A stretch of DNA of 64,000 nucleotides from Lachnospiraceae bacterium (GTDB lineage Bacteria > Bacillota > Clostridia > Lachnospirales > Lachnospiraceae). The stretch is from positions 1 through 64,000 of the forward strand of contig JAFSLV010000007.1 in the NCBI GenBank assembly GCA_017448245.1. The letters are read 5' to 3'. Below, piece after piece: positions 25,388-33,648 of this stretch (positions are counted from its first letter, which is position 1; each line of letters opens with the position of its first letter). The notes under the pieces were generated by a model. It was not told where the DNA came from, did no database searches, and saw only the letters and a list, made by a program, of their open reading frames with translations. A program made the position numbers and the translations under genes.

Positions 25388-25796
25388 TCTTTTAGTGAGA
25401 GCGGAGGCGGATATCAAGATAGCAAAACTGCTCATAAGCCCGGACGTAAACCCGACAAATGATGAGATGTTGACGGATCAGGCCGCATACCATGCACAGC
25501 AGGCCATAGAGAAGGCCTTGAAATACCAGACAGAAATGATGGGGGTGGATTATACAAAAACACATAACCTCACGGGGTTAATTGCCACACTGGAAAAACA
25601 AGGTTTTTCAGTGTCTGATGACTTAAAGGGAAAGGCATTTGAAATATCGGACTGGGAGGCGTCCGGCAGATACAAAGATGATTTCCTGGTGGTCAAATCC
25701 GAGATTGAGCATGCCATTGATATGTTTGAGGAGCTAAAGGGAAGAATACTGGAACATACAGAAAAAAGCACAGGTAAGGATAGTGAATCAGAATAG
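25380..25796 (+). CDS. HEPN-domain protein, pair 2
   Basis: This 138-residue helical protein has QAAYHAQQAIEKALKYQTE (residues about 34-52), then HNLTGLIATLEKQGF and SDWEASGRYKDDF, typical of MNT-partner HEPN proteins. As in pair 1, no clear R-x4-6-H ribonuclease motif is visible. It is translationally coupled to its MNT partner. The acidic/polar tail after residue 125 is probably disordered. Confidence 0.82.
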   Translation: MSNLLVRAEADIKIAKLLISPDVNPTNDEMLTDQAAYHAQQAIEKALKYQTEMMGVDYTKTHNLTGLIATLEKQGFSVSDDLKGKAFEISDWEASGRYKDDFLVVKSEIEHAIDMFEELKGRILEHTEKSTGKDSESE

Positions 25797-25816
25797 CTTG
25801 ATACAGAGCATTTTCG

Positions 25817-26023
25817 ATGTTGCGACGCCAGAATACTACGTGCACAATCAATCTCTTCAAAGATGATACAACGCGGCAGGTCTTCGCTAAGCTTGATGTC
25901 ATCGAATGCTTCGAAAACCCGGGCGACGCGCTCCGCGCCAGCGAAGTGCTAAAGAAGCAACACGACCTGTATAAAAAACCTGGCGTGGCACCGCCGGTGC
26001 CGTATCCGGAATCATCGTTATAA
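25817..26023 (+). pseudogene. unrecognised short ORF, probably a remnant
   Basis: The 68-codon frame (including KLDVIECFENPGDALRASEV and a proline-rich VAPPVPYPESSL end) has no ribosome site and no family I recognise. Its composition is more GC-rich than its neighbours. It sits between the second HEPN gene and the third MNT gene and may be the fragment of a lost gene. Confidence 0.3.
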
Positions 26024-26064
26024 TTTGTCGGGAATCCGGGATGATCGCCGGGAAGGGAGGCAGA

Positions 26065-26367
26065 ATGCGTCATCAGGTCAATACAAAAGAAGACATAATA
26101 CGGGTACTTCGGCCTGTTTTTGAACAGAACGTTACGGCCCGTGCGATTCTGTTTGGTTCCTTTGCCAGAGATGAGCAGGATGAGAAGAGCGATATTGACA
26201 TCCTGGTAGACAGTGGGCTGCATGGCTGGGATTTCTTTGGCCTCCTGGAGGAAGTGTGCGAGTCCGTAGATCGCAGGGTGGACTTGATCGATACGCAGGA
26301 TCTTCAAAGTGACTCGCCTATGGAAGCGGAAATCATGCGAACGGGGGTTTTGATCTATGAGCAGTAA
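26065..26367 (+). CDS. MNT-domain nucleotidyltransferase (MntA-like), third copy
   Basis: This 100-residue protein has ILFGSFARDEQDEKSDIDILVD, the GS-x-DxD signature, and a third Asp in RRVDLID. GGGAGG four bases before ATG 26065 fixes the start. This is the classic MntA type that partners a DUF86/HepT toxin. Its partner begins at 26357, overlapping its end by 11 bases, but is truncated. The antitoxin-like gene therefore seems to survive without its toxin. Confidence 0.83.
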   Translation: MRHQVNTKEDIIRVLRPVFEQNVTARAILFGSFARDEQDEKSDIDILVDSGLHGWDFFGLLEEVCESVDRRVDLIDTQDLQSDSPMEAEIMRTGVLIYEQ

Positions 26368-26521
26368 AGATGCGGAAGTGTTAAAAAAGATTCACGAACA
26401 CGCCGTAAGAGTCATAAAACATGGATCAGGCTGTAAAAGCAATCAGGACTTTGCGGATGCGGATATGGATCGCCACCAGCGAGGATGTCCCCGGACTTGT
26501 CCTCGAATCGGGTTCGTTTGA
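26357..26521 (+). pseudogene. truncated DUF86 (HepT-like) toxin gene
   Basis: The frame starts MSSKDAEVLKKIHEHAVRVI and continues through SNQDFADAD, which fits the first 35 or so residues of DUF86/HepT proteins. It then runs out of frame into the HicB-like sequence and stops at 26519-26521. The RNase-type core and its catalytic His are missing. The break coincides with the beginning of the repeated HicB-like segment. Confidence 0.65.
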
Positions 26522-26645
26522 TGCGCTTGTAGAACGTGTGCACTTTGCGATACCGGAACTGCCGGAGGAGAACGACAAAGTCACATCGCCGATCCGCCTT
26601 GTGTATCGATCGGAACGCCATGACCAGGTTGCGGTATATGGCTGA
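26421..26645 (+). CDS. HicB-like (DUF1902) protein, copy 3
   Basis: This 74-residue frame contains the DUF1902 pattern RIWIATSEDVPGLVLESGSF, then DALVERVHFAIPELPEEN, and continues to VYRSERHDQVAVYG. DUF1902 proteins are short HicB-type antitoxins. The conserved part starts at ATG 26457 (MRIWIATSED), and the first 12 codons overlap the truncated DUF86 frame. Its stop overlaps the start of a hicA-like remnant at 26638, the usual coupled layout. It is the best preserved of three copies in the island. No C-terminal DNA-binding domain is seen. Confidence 0.65.
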   Translation: MDQAVKAIRTLRMRIWIATSEDVPGLVLESGSFDALVERVHFAIPELPEENDKVTSPIRLVYRSERHDQVAVYG

Positions 26646-26735
26646 GTACGAGAAGAGGGTACGCGATATTATGTCGCAAAATGGATGTTACTTTAAGTGA
26701 CATGGAAAAGGCGATCATGATATATGGTACCTTTT
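26638..26735 (+). pseudogene. hicA-like toxin remnant with in-frame stop
   Basis: From ATG 26638 the frame reads MAEYEKRVRDIMSQNGCYFK, then TGA (26698-26700), then HGKGDHDIWY. HicA/YcfA toxins of this type normally read NGCYFVRHGKGDHDIWYSP, so the stop sits at the Arg position before the catalytic His. After WY the match is lost. The toxin would be inactive. Confidence 0.65.
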
Positions 26736-26832
26736 GCTGGTTACTTTAAGGAAATCCCATTTTGACTTGCGCTATTTATATACTACATGCAACTTGGTGG
26801 ACAGGGCGGAAGCCGTTGGAACAAGAATTATA

Positions 26833-26838
26833 TATAAT
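26833..26838 (+). promoter_or_regulatory. putative -10 of the glycan cluster
   Basis: A perfect TATAAT lies 38 bases before the first gene of the cluster, but no good -35 is found at 16-18 bases. This is the only promoter-like sequence seen before the long co-directional run. Confidence 0.4.
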
Positions 26839-26875
26839 AAACATACGAGTGTATTGATGGCTTTTTGGAGAGATA

Positions 26876-27916
26876 ATGCTTCGGAGAGAACGAGATAGTA
26901 TAATATTAGATGCCCAATGCGCATTAAGAATTGACAGAGATATTTATTTCTTTGCAAAATCCGCAAATGCGTTGTATGTCTATAATATTGATGAGAACAG
27001 GACGAGACTCTTGTCTGCAATCCCCGGCAAAGACTGCTTTGATAAGATGATGGTTTCTAAAATATTATTGTACAAAGATGATTTGATTCTTATCCCCTGT
27101 TTTGGGCATTCCGTATGGACGTATAACTTGTTAATTCAAAAGTGGAGGGAGATTAGAATAAATATCTCTAATAATAAAGGCATAGTTAGTATGCAGTCTT
27201 TTGTGTGGCAGGACAGGATACATATTATTGGATGCAACAATCCGTTCAGTGTAGTATTTGATATGAAATTAAATGAAGCATTCTATTGTCATCAACCTTA
27301 CGACATTCTTAAAGACAAAATGACCAACGATACTTTCTTCCATTCAGAATATATAAAAAAGAATACGCATACGGTCGTAATGGGGTGTTGTTGTGCGAAC
27401 TGGTTAATGGAATACAATCTTGACAGTGGTAAAGGAACATTAGTCAATACAGGCGTAGAGATTAGTGACGTGGAAGGAATTGCAATATGGGGGGATGAGA
27501 GAATTATTGCGGCAAGAACCACTCATGCCGTAAAGTATTTTCGAGATGGATTATGGAAAGACGTGGCGCTGCCGCAGGATCTCCTATTTGTCTATTTAGC
27601 TTCTGTAAAGTATCATGAAAATATAATGCTCTTAGGCAAGGAGAGAGGGGCCTCTTTGGTTTTCCGCGATGGAGAATTGGTTGAGACGATAGATAGGGCT
27701 TTCTATTTTTGTGAAAAGTCAGATGTTGGCTTTATAACAATGGATACAAATAATCAATTGATTATAGTTGACAAAAACACTGAAAGAACAGGTGAATGCA
27801 GAATATCGCTCGATGAATTTTTTAATATGACAGGAGAATTGATGACTGGTTATATAATATATGAAAATGAATCTGTGATGACGATTCGTGACATGATTGA
27901 CACAATTCTAAAATAG
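26876..27916 (+). CDS. beta-propeller-like protein at the head of the glycan cluster
   Basis: This 346-residue protein shows repeated beta-strand units (ILYKDDLILIPCFGHSVWTYNL, FVWQDRIHIIGCNNPFSVVFD, IAIWGDERIIAARTTHAV and others) typical of Kelch- or WD-like propellers. I cannot assign a family. There is no signal peptide or membrane segment, so it would be cytoplasmic. It carries no Rossmann-like module, unlike the nine genes after it. It may be a scaffold or ligand-binding partner of the cluster; that is inference. Confidence 0.6.
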   Translation: MLRRERDSIILDAQCALRIDRDIYFFAKSANALYVYNIDENRTRLLSAIPGKDCFDKMMVSKILLYKDDLILIPCFGHSVWTYNLLIQKWREIRINISNNKGIVSMQSFVWQDRIHIIGCNNPFSVVFDMKLNEAFYCHQPYDILKDKMTNDTFFHSEYIKKNTHTVVMGCCCANWLMEYNLDSGKGTLVNTGVEISDVEGIAIWGDERIIAARTTHAVKYFRDGLWKDVALPQDLLFVYLASVKYHENIMLLGKERGASLVFRDGELVETIDRAFYFCEKSDVGFITMDTNNQLIIVDKNTERTGECRISLDEFFNMTGELMTGYIIYENESVMTIRDMIDTILK

Positions 27917-27969
27917 AAGGGGGCGCTCATAAACATTGCGGAACACACGCCACTCAAAGGTGACTAATC

Positions 27970-29118
27970 ATGAAGAAGATTATTTTTGGTGCAGGCTATT
28001 ACGGAAAAAAAGCATTAATGGAATTGGGTGAGGAGCAAGTATATTGCTTTATCGATAATGATGAAGAAAAACAAGATAAAGGATTCTGTGACAAGCGAGT
28101 AATCAGTATTGATGAGTATAAGAATAGTTATAACGAGTTTGAAGTGATTATTGCATCTAGGCGTTTTAGGGAAATAGAGAGACAGCTTGAGAGTCATTGC
28201 GTTGGTTCGTTTTCTGTTTGGTTTCCAAGATACACACAGTTTTCAGATGATAGCAAACTCATAGTGAATAATTATGAAGATAGAAGTCCGACTCTTTCTG
28301 AGTCAGAGAAAGTTGATCCTGAAAAAGAACATATTCAGTTTTTAAATGACTGCACAGATGCATTATTTAAACAAAAGCCGTTATTTAACCATATTGAAAT
28401 TGAGACTTATAATCGTTGTAATGGAAGGTGTGCCTTTTGCCCGGTTCATGCAGGGCATGATCCCAGAGAAGAGTGTTATATGACGGAGGAGTTATTCTAT
28501 AGAATAGTAGATGAATTGTCAGAAATTGATTATAAAGGTTGCATGGCACTGTTTTCAAATAACGAACCGTTTCTCGATGAAAGAATAATAAAGTTTCATA
28601 GAATAGTACGAAGTAGAATACCCAAAGCAAGGATGCATTTATTCACAAATGGGACAAAGCTTACAATGGAGAAGTTTGTTGAGATTGTTCAATACTTGGA
28701 TGAATTGATAATAAACAACTATAACGAGAAAAATGAGCTGAATAATAATCAAAGATTAGTTGTGGAGTATTGTGCGAAACACCCGGAACTCATAAAAAAA
28801 GTCACGATTGTAATGAGACATCCATATGAGGTTTTAGAAACACGAGGGGGGACTGCTCCAAACAGAAAGAAGAGAGCTGTTTACAGTAATGCAAAATGCA
28901 CTCATCCTTTTAGACAGATGATTGTGAGATCAAATGGCAAGGTTTCGTTATGTTGCAATGATGCGATAGGGGTTACGGATATGGGAGATGTGGAAAGAGA
29001 GTCGTTGATAGATATATGGTATGGGGATAAGTTTAATGAGGCCAGAGAGATTCTTTGGAGTTGCGGGAGAGAGAGAATATCAATCTGTAAATATTGCGAT
29101 TCATTTAGGATAGTATGA
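27970..29118 (+). CDS. radical SAM/SPASM enzyme with N-terminal Rossmann-like module
   Basis: This 382-residue protein begins KKIIFGAGYYGKKALMEL (module about residues 1-90, with IDNDEEKQ and IIASRR further on). The radical SAM core follows with CNGRCAFC (C-x3-C-x2-C, about residues 151-158) binding the 4Fe-4S cluster. A short SPASM-like region near the end has C-THPF, LCCND and ISICKYC. Radical SAM/SPASM enzymes carry out epimerisations, dehydrogenations and peptide or sugar modifications. In this cluster it probably acts on a glycan precursor, but the substrate is unknown. AAAGGTG lies before the ATG. Confidence 0.85.
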   Translation: MKKIIFGAGYYGKKALMELGEEQVYCFIDNDEEKQDKGFCDKRVISIDEYKNSYNEFEVIIASRRFREIERQLESHCVGSFSVWFPRYTQFSDDSKLIVNNYEDRSPTLSESEKVDPEKEHIQFLNDCTDALFKQKPLFNHIEIETYNRCNGRCAFCPVHAGHDPREECYMTEELFYRIVDELSEIDYKGCMALFSNNEPFLDERIIKFHRIVRSRIPKARMHLFTNGTKLTMEKFVEIVQYLDELIINNYNEKNELNNNQRLVVEYCAKHPELIKKVTIVMRHPYEVLETRGGTAPNRKKRAVYSNAKCTHPFRQMIVRSNGKVSLCCNDAIGVTDMGDVERESLIDIWYGDKFNEAREILWSCGRERISICKYCDSFRIV

Positions 29119-29119
29119 T

Positions 29120-30712
29120 ATGAACAGAAGAGTTTTTCATGACAACAATGCTCGTATTATATGTGATTTAGTTAATCGGATCATGTGTAGCATGGAGCTT
29201 GACCTGTTGTTCGTATATGGAAATCCCCCAGAGCAATTGTCCGGGTTGTATTCGGCCATTACTGTTGAGTTTATTGACAATATTGAAATGGTTAATGATA
29301 ATAATTCTATGCTTCTCATGTATATAAACGAAGATGCTGACTATTCATTTGAACGAGAATGGCTTAGGAATAGATATATGAACATCACGGCGATCATATG
29401 GGGAAATGGAGGGATTGTTGACGCATATTTTAATAGTTTCGGAACGCTGCATAATCTAGAAATGCTGTCTGGGAATGAGGCAAAAATGGTATTGGTTGGT
29501 GGCGTGTTTAACATGCCCTTTTTAGTTTTTGCACCGGAAGATTTTCGGGTTTTAGCAATTATTCATATCTATAATGAAGAAGATGTAATAGAAAACACAA
29601 TTCGCCATCTGCGCGAACATGATGTGGATGTTTATTGTATTGACAATTGGTCTACAGACAAGAGTTATGAAAAGGTGTTAAAACTTGCAGAAAATGAAGC
29701 GGATCATGTCTTTGTTGAAAGGTTTCCAAAGGAGGGAGGGACCGAGTACTACGACTGGTATCATCAGTTGGAAAGGACAGAAGAGATTAGCAAAGAACTA
29801 AACTATCAATGGTATATTCATTATGATGCCGATGAGATTAGGATTCCCCCATGGAAACAGGTTAAGTTAAGGGATGCTATATACTATATTGATTCTCTGG
29901 GATATAACATAATTGAAAATTCTGTAATTGACTTTAAGCTTACCACAGAGAGTGATGACTCAATTTTTATGAGGGATAATACATTTTTTGTGTTTCGCAA
30001 CATGGGAAGACGTTCCAGACAGCTTAAAACATGGAAAAATGTAGGGGAGATTGATTTGAAAAGTAGCGGCGGACATGTTGCCAGAATTCCATACCCCAGG
30101 GTTTTTCCGTTAAAGATACTTAATAGGCATTATCCGTTTAGATTTTTGAACCAGGCAATGGATAAAGTATTTAAATATCGAAATCCCAGATATGAAAAGG
30201 AACATCGTGAGAGGGGTTGGCATGGGCACTATAATTGCTACGAAGAGAAACACAACTTTATTTATGATGCGGACGAGTGTTTTTTGTGGGATAAGAGCAC
30301 GTTTACAGCATACTATATTCCGTTGTTTTTTGAATGTGGATTTAAAACTGATATTGACCAAGAAGAATTAGCACCCATCGCCGAATGTGAGATTTACGAA
30401 GGCGAAACTGTTGCAATATATGGTGCTGGAAAATATGGAATGAACGTATATCGGAAGCTTTCTTTTTCACATAAGGTTATTGCGTGGGTCGATCAGGATT
30501 TCCGATATTTTCAAACCATGTACTGTAAAAGGATAGAATCGCCGGAAATTTTAAGCAAAACGGATTCGGACAAGGTTGTTATTGCTATTAAGGATTCAAA
30601 TACTGCAAAAAACGTAATGGCGGAATTAGTGTCAAACGGAATTGATAAAAACAAATTACTGGGAATTACTTCCGCAAGAGATGAGATAATAGTGGGGAGG
30701 ATTAGTCAATGA
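29120..30712 (+). CDS. GT2-type glycosyltransferase with C-terminal Rossmann-like module
   Basis: In this 530-residue protein, residues about 160-390 contain a family 2 type fold: VLAIIHIYNEEDVIENTIRH, CIDNWSTDKSYE and IHYDADEIRIPPW, where DADE is the metal-binding DxD. The N-terminal 150 residues are not recognised. The C-terminus (about 425-525) carries the cluster's module, starting VAIYGAGKYGMNVYRKL and including WVDQDF and KVVIAIKDS. It starts 1 base after the radical SAM gene and overlaps the next gene by 4 bases. Confidence 0.85.
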   Translation: MNRRVFHDNNARIICDLVNRIMCSMELDLLFVYGNPPEQLSGLYSAITVEFIDNIEMVNDNNSMLLMYINEDADYSFEREWLRNRYMNITAIIWGNGGIVDAYFNSFGTLHNLEMLSGNEAKMVLVGGVFNMPFLVFAPEDFRVLAIIHIYNEEDVIENTIRHLREHDVDVYCIDNWSTDKSYEKVLKLAENEADHVFVERFPKEGGTEYYDWYHQLERTEEISKELNYQWYIHYDADEIRIPPWKQVKLRDAIYYIDSLGYNIIENSVIDFKLTTESDDSIFMRDNTFFVFRNMGRRSRQLKTWKNVGEIDLKSSGGHVARIPYPRVFPLKILNRHYPFRFLNQAMDKVFKYRNPRYEKEHRERGWHGHYNCYEEKHNFIYDADECFLWDKSTFTAYYIPLFFECGFKTDIDQEELAPIAECEIYEGETVAIYGAGKYGMNVYRKLSFSHKVIAWVDQDFRYFQTMYCKRIESPEILSKTDSDKVVIAIKDSNTAKNVMAELVSNGIDKNKLLGITSARDEIIVGRISQ

Positions 30713-32265
30713 GAAACGTTGTTTTTATTCATTTAGAAAGTTTGAACCAACTGATATATCGAATGAATAAACACTTATTTCCTGTGATTCACGAATGGGA
30801 GAAACGATCGTGGGTTTTTGATAGGTATTATGCATCGGCAACTTCCACTCTAATGGTGTTATCGGATTTGATGAATGAAGGTGCATGTTTATTTGAAGAG
30901 TGTCAGACAACCCGATGGATACTAGATAAGCGACCTCGTCATGAAAGCCTATTAGATGAGTTTTTAAAAAAAGGATATAGTGTTTCAGCCCTTGCGTTTC
31001 CGAAATTAGGGGAAGAGACGGAATCGATGAATAGAAATGGTTTTTTAGGCATGGGTGTTAGGCTCATTGAATCAGACGACATCGCGGAATATCACAAAAA
31101 TATAAAGAAAACTATCAAAAGTGGAAATGGTTTTGTACTGCTGGCATATAATTTCATGAATAATATAACGTTCAACGGATGCGTAAAAAAAGATTTAAGC
31201 GGGCTTGACAGATGGGGACATGCTTTAAGAATGATGGATCAAGAAGTGAAGTACATTCTTGATCTTTTAAAAAATGAATCAGTATTAGATAACACAACGA
31301 TCGTTTTTTATGGTGATCATGGCGATGACTTTTTTTCTCATGGCATGCATGGCGGACTAACCCATGCGATTGAACCATATAATCAACTGATTCATACGCC
31401 ATTCTTTATTTATGACAAGCGCATAAAACCACATCATGATAATAGATTGTTAAGCACAGCCGATGTAGGAAAAATTGCGCGATTTCTTGCAGGCACCAAA
31501 GAGGAGTCAATAAAAGCGGATGAAGTAATCATATGCGAAAGAAATTATGTTTTTTCCAGAAATATGTTTGCAGCTGAACGAGTAATGCCACATTCATTTG
31601 AAAAGGGATATAGCGTTTGCGATGGAAGGTTTCTTCTATTGGCAAATACAAAAGGACTACGAATGTATGATACAGAGATGGATATGCTTTGTCAACATGA
31701 CTTACTACAATACTTTGAATTCTGTGATGGTAAACTGAAGACAAGCCAGTCTGTGTTAGAAAGGATAAGGTTTCATTTGTCTTCTATCATGGATCAGGCC
31801 ACAACAATTCAAATCAAAGAAGTTTTTGACAGACTATATCCGTGGCTGATAAGCGGGATTAAAGAAATGTACAAGAAGGGTATGTGTTCGAACAGAGAAT
31901 TTGAGATTAGTTATAGATCGCTATATCAGGAGGACGAGACGGGTAACCAGATAAAATTGCTGGATTTTACGGGGTTTGATTTATATGAAAGGTATTTTAT
32001 AGATAAAAGAGTGATTATTTATGGCGCAGGTAAATATGGGAAGTATTGCTACGACAGGATGCATGATAAGTGCGAGATCATTTGCTTTATTGATCAAAAT
32101 GCACATGAAGGAGATAAATACAAAGGATGTAGCATATTACCTCCGAATAGAGTGGGTGACTTAGTTTATGATATTATTTATATTGCAATCGCAAGTGCCG
32201 GTATAAGGCAGACCATATGGAACGATCTTGTTTGTAAAGGAATATGTCAGGATAGATTGATCTGA
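30709..32265 (+). CDS. alkaline-phosphatase-superfamily transferase with C-terminal Rossmann-like module
   Basis: Residues about 1-270 of this 518-residue protein resemble the sulfatase/alkaline-phosphatase superfamily, including phosphoglycerol and phosphoethanolamine transferases: VVFIHLESLN at the start, ASATSTLM near the nucleophile position, and VFYGDHGDDFFSHGMHGG with the metal-binding DH. There are no membrane segments, unlike LtaS, so it would work in the cytoplasm. The module at about 428-518 starts VIIYGAGKYGKYCYDRM and has FIDQNAHEGD. It probably transfers or removes a polar head group on the glycan. Confidence 0.8.
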   Translation: MRNVVFIHLESLNQLIYRMNKHLFPVIHEWEKRSWVFDRYYASATSTLMVLSDLMNEGACLFEECQTTRWILDKRPRHESLLDEFLKKGYSVSALAFPKLGEETESMNRNGFLGMGVRLIESDDIAEYHKNIKKTIKSGNGFVLLAYNFMNNITFNGCVKKDLSGLDRWGHALRMMDQEVKYILDLLKNESVLDNTTIVFYGDHGDDFFSHGMHGGLTHAIEPYNQLIHTPFFIYDKRIKPHHDNRLLSTADVGKIARFLAGTKEESIKADEVIICERNYVFSRNMFAAERVMPHSFEKGYSVCDGRFLLLANTKGLRMYDTEMDMLCQHDLLQYFEFCDGKLKTSQSVLERIRFHLSSIMDQATTIQIKEVFDRLYPWLISGIKEMYKKGMCSNREFEISYRSLYQEDETGNQIKLLDFTGFDLYERYFIDKRVIIYGAGKYGKYCYDRMHDKCEIICFIDQNAHEGDKYKGCSILPPNRVGDLVYDIIYIAIASAGIRQTIWNDLVCKGICQDRLI

Positions 32266-32412
32266 ATAGAAATAGGTGTTATTTGCTAGAGTTTCTGGAA
32301 TAAACGATTCATATGAGACGATTATGCATATATATCATATATTGAACTTGAAGAATACAACATAGATACCCGTTTGCCGACGGACTGTATTAACAACACT
32401 CAACACAGAAAT

Positions 32413-33648
32413 ATGAAAATGAAGAAAGCGGCAGTTTGTGTACCGGTTTATAAACCATTTCTTAATACTTTTGAAGAGGTGGCTTTGCGACAGATAAATG
32501 CTGTTTTGGGAGGCTATGACAGATACCTTGTCTTGCCTGCAAGCCTATCATACCACTATGGGGGGCTCTGTGATCAATTTAAGGAGATTCGTATAGATGA
32601 TTCATTTTTTGAGAGCAAAGAGTCATATAGTCAGCTGTTGTTATCAGTAGATTTCTACAGGAGCTTTGGCGATTACGAGTATATTTTAATTTGTCAGACC
32701 GATGCTTTGGTATTTAATGATAAGCTAAGCATGTTTTGTGATATGGGATATGACTATATAGGCGCCCCAAGCAGAGGTGGGATGTATGATGAAATGGGCA
32801 TGTATGTCGGAAACGGCGGATTATCATTGCGTAAGGTAGATAGTGTAACTAGAATCCTGCATGAACAAGAAGACGTATTAAAACATTCTACTATGGGAGA
32901 TGCATTCAGAAGCGCTGAGGATGTTTTCTTTACATATTGCGGGGGACGGGAGGATATTAAATTTGATGTGCCAGATATCATGATTGCACAAAGCTTTGCT
33001 GCAGAGCATAATTTCAATGAGTGTTTGCTGAAGTTATGCATTAATAATCTGCCGTTTGGAACGCACTATTGGCCGCAGTTTAATTACCAAGTCTGGTATC
33101 ATATAGTCAGAGAAATGGGGTATAGTGTTCCGGCTCCGTCAGCGGTGAAGTACATCGATTCTACATTGGACGACAGAGAGTGGTGGAAGGATTATTGCTG
33201 CAGAACGTACGCGATAAAGGCCAATGTGCATGACAAAAGACTGTTGCTAAAGGACAGCGGCATAGAACAAGAAGAGGCGTGTGCAATATGGGGAGGGGGC
33301 GTTATTGGTGTACAGTGTATAGAATTATTGACGGCGTTAGGAATACAGATAGAAAAGATAATAGACAAGAAGTCAAAAAGAAAGCTATTTCGGTATTCAG
33401 ATATACCGGTTATAAAGCCGGATATTGATTCGTTTAAGTCAAGCAGAATTGTAGTGATTTCATCTACTAAGTATGAAAGCGAGATGTGCAACGAGTTGGA
33501 CACAATGGGATTTGTTAGGGGGACATCATATTTTGTATATTCCGATTTATTAACATGTGTGAGACAAAACTATATACGCTTATTAAATGATGGCAAGATA
33601 GTTGATGGGCGAATGGATGCACTTCTTTCCATAGGATGTAATGAATGA
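32413..33648 (+). CDS. DUF5672-like glycosyltransferase with C-terminal Rossmann-like module
   Basis: The N-terminal 250 residues of this 411-residue protein match the DUF5672 pattern: AAVCVPVYKP, YILICQTDALVFNDKL (DxD-like), YDYIGAPSRGG and VGNGGLSLRKVDSV. DUF5672 is a glycosyltransferase-like family. The C-terminus (about 290-395) carries the module in the form ACAIWGGGVIGVQCIEL with IIDKKSKR and IVVISSTK. No good ribosome site is seen. Starts at 32374 (TTG), 32413 and 32419 are possible, and 32413 fits the domain best. The 147 bases before it show no clear promoter. Confidence 0.78.
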   Translation: MKMKKAAVCVPVYKPFLNTFEEVALRQINAVLGGYDRYLVLPASLSYHYGGLCDQFKEIRIDDSFFESKESYSQLLLSVDFYRSFGDYEYILICQTDALVFNDKLSMFCDMGYDYIGAPSRGGMYDEMGMYVGNGGLSLRKVDSVTRILHEQEDVLKHSTMGDAFRSAEDVFFTYCGGREDIKFDVPDIMIAQSFAAEHNFNECLLKLCINNLPFGTHYWPQFNYQVWYHIVREMGYSVPAPSAVKYIDSTLDDREWWKDYCCRTYAIKANVHDKRLLLKDSGIEQEEACAIWGGGVIGVQCIELLTALGIQIEKIIDKKSKRKLFRYSDIPVIKPDIDSFKSSRIVVISSTKYESEMCNELDTMGFVRGTSYFVYSDLLTCVRQNYIRLLNDGKIVDGRMDALLSIGCNE

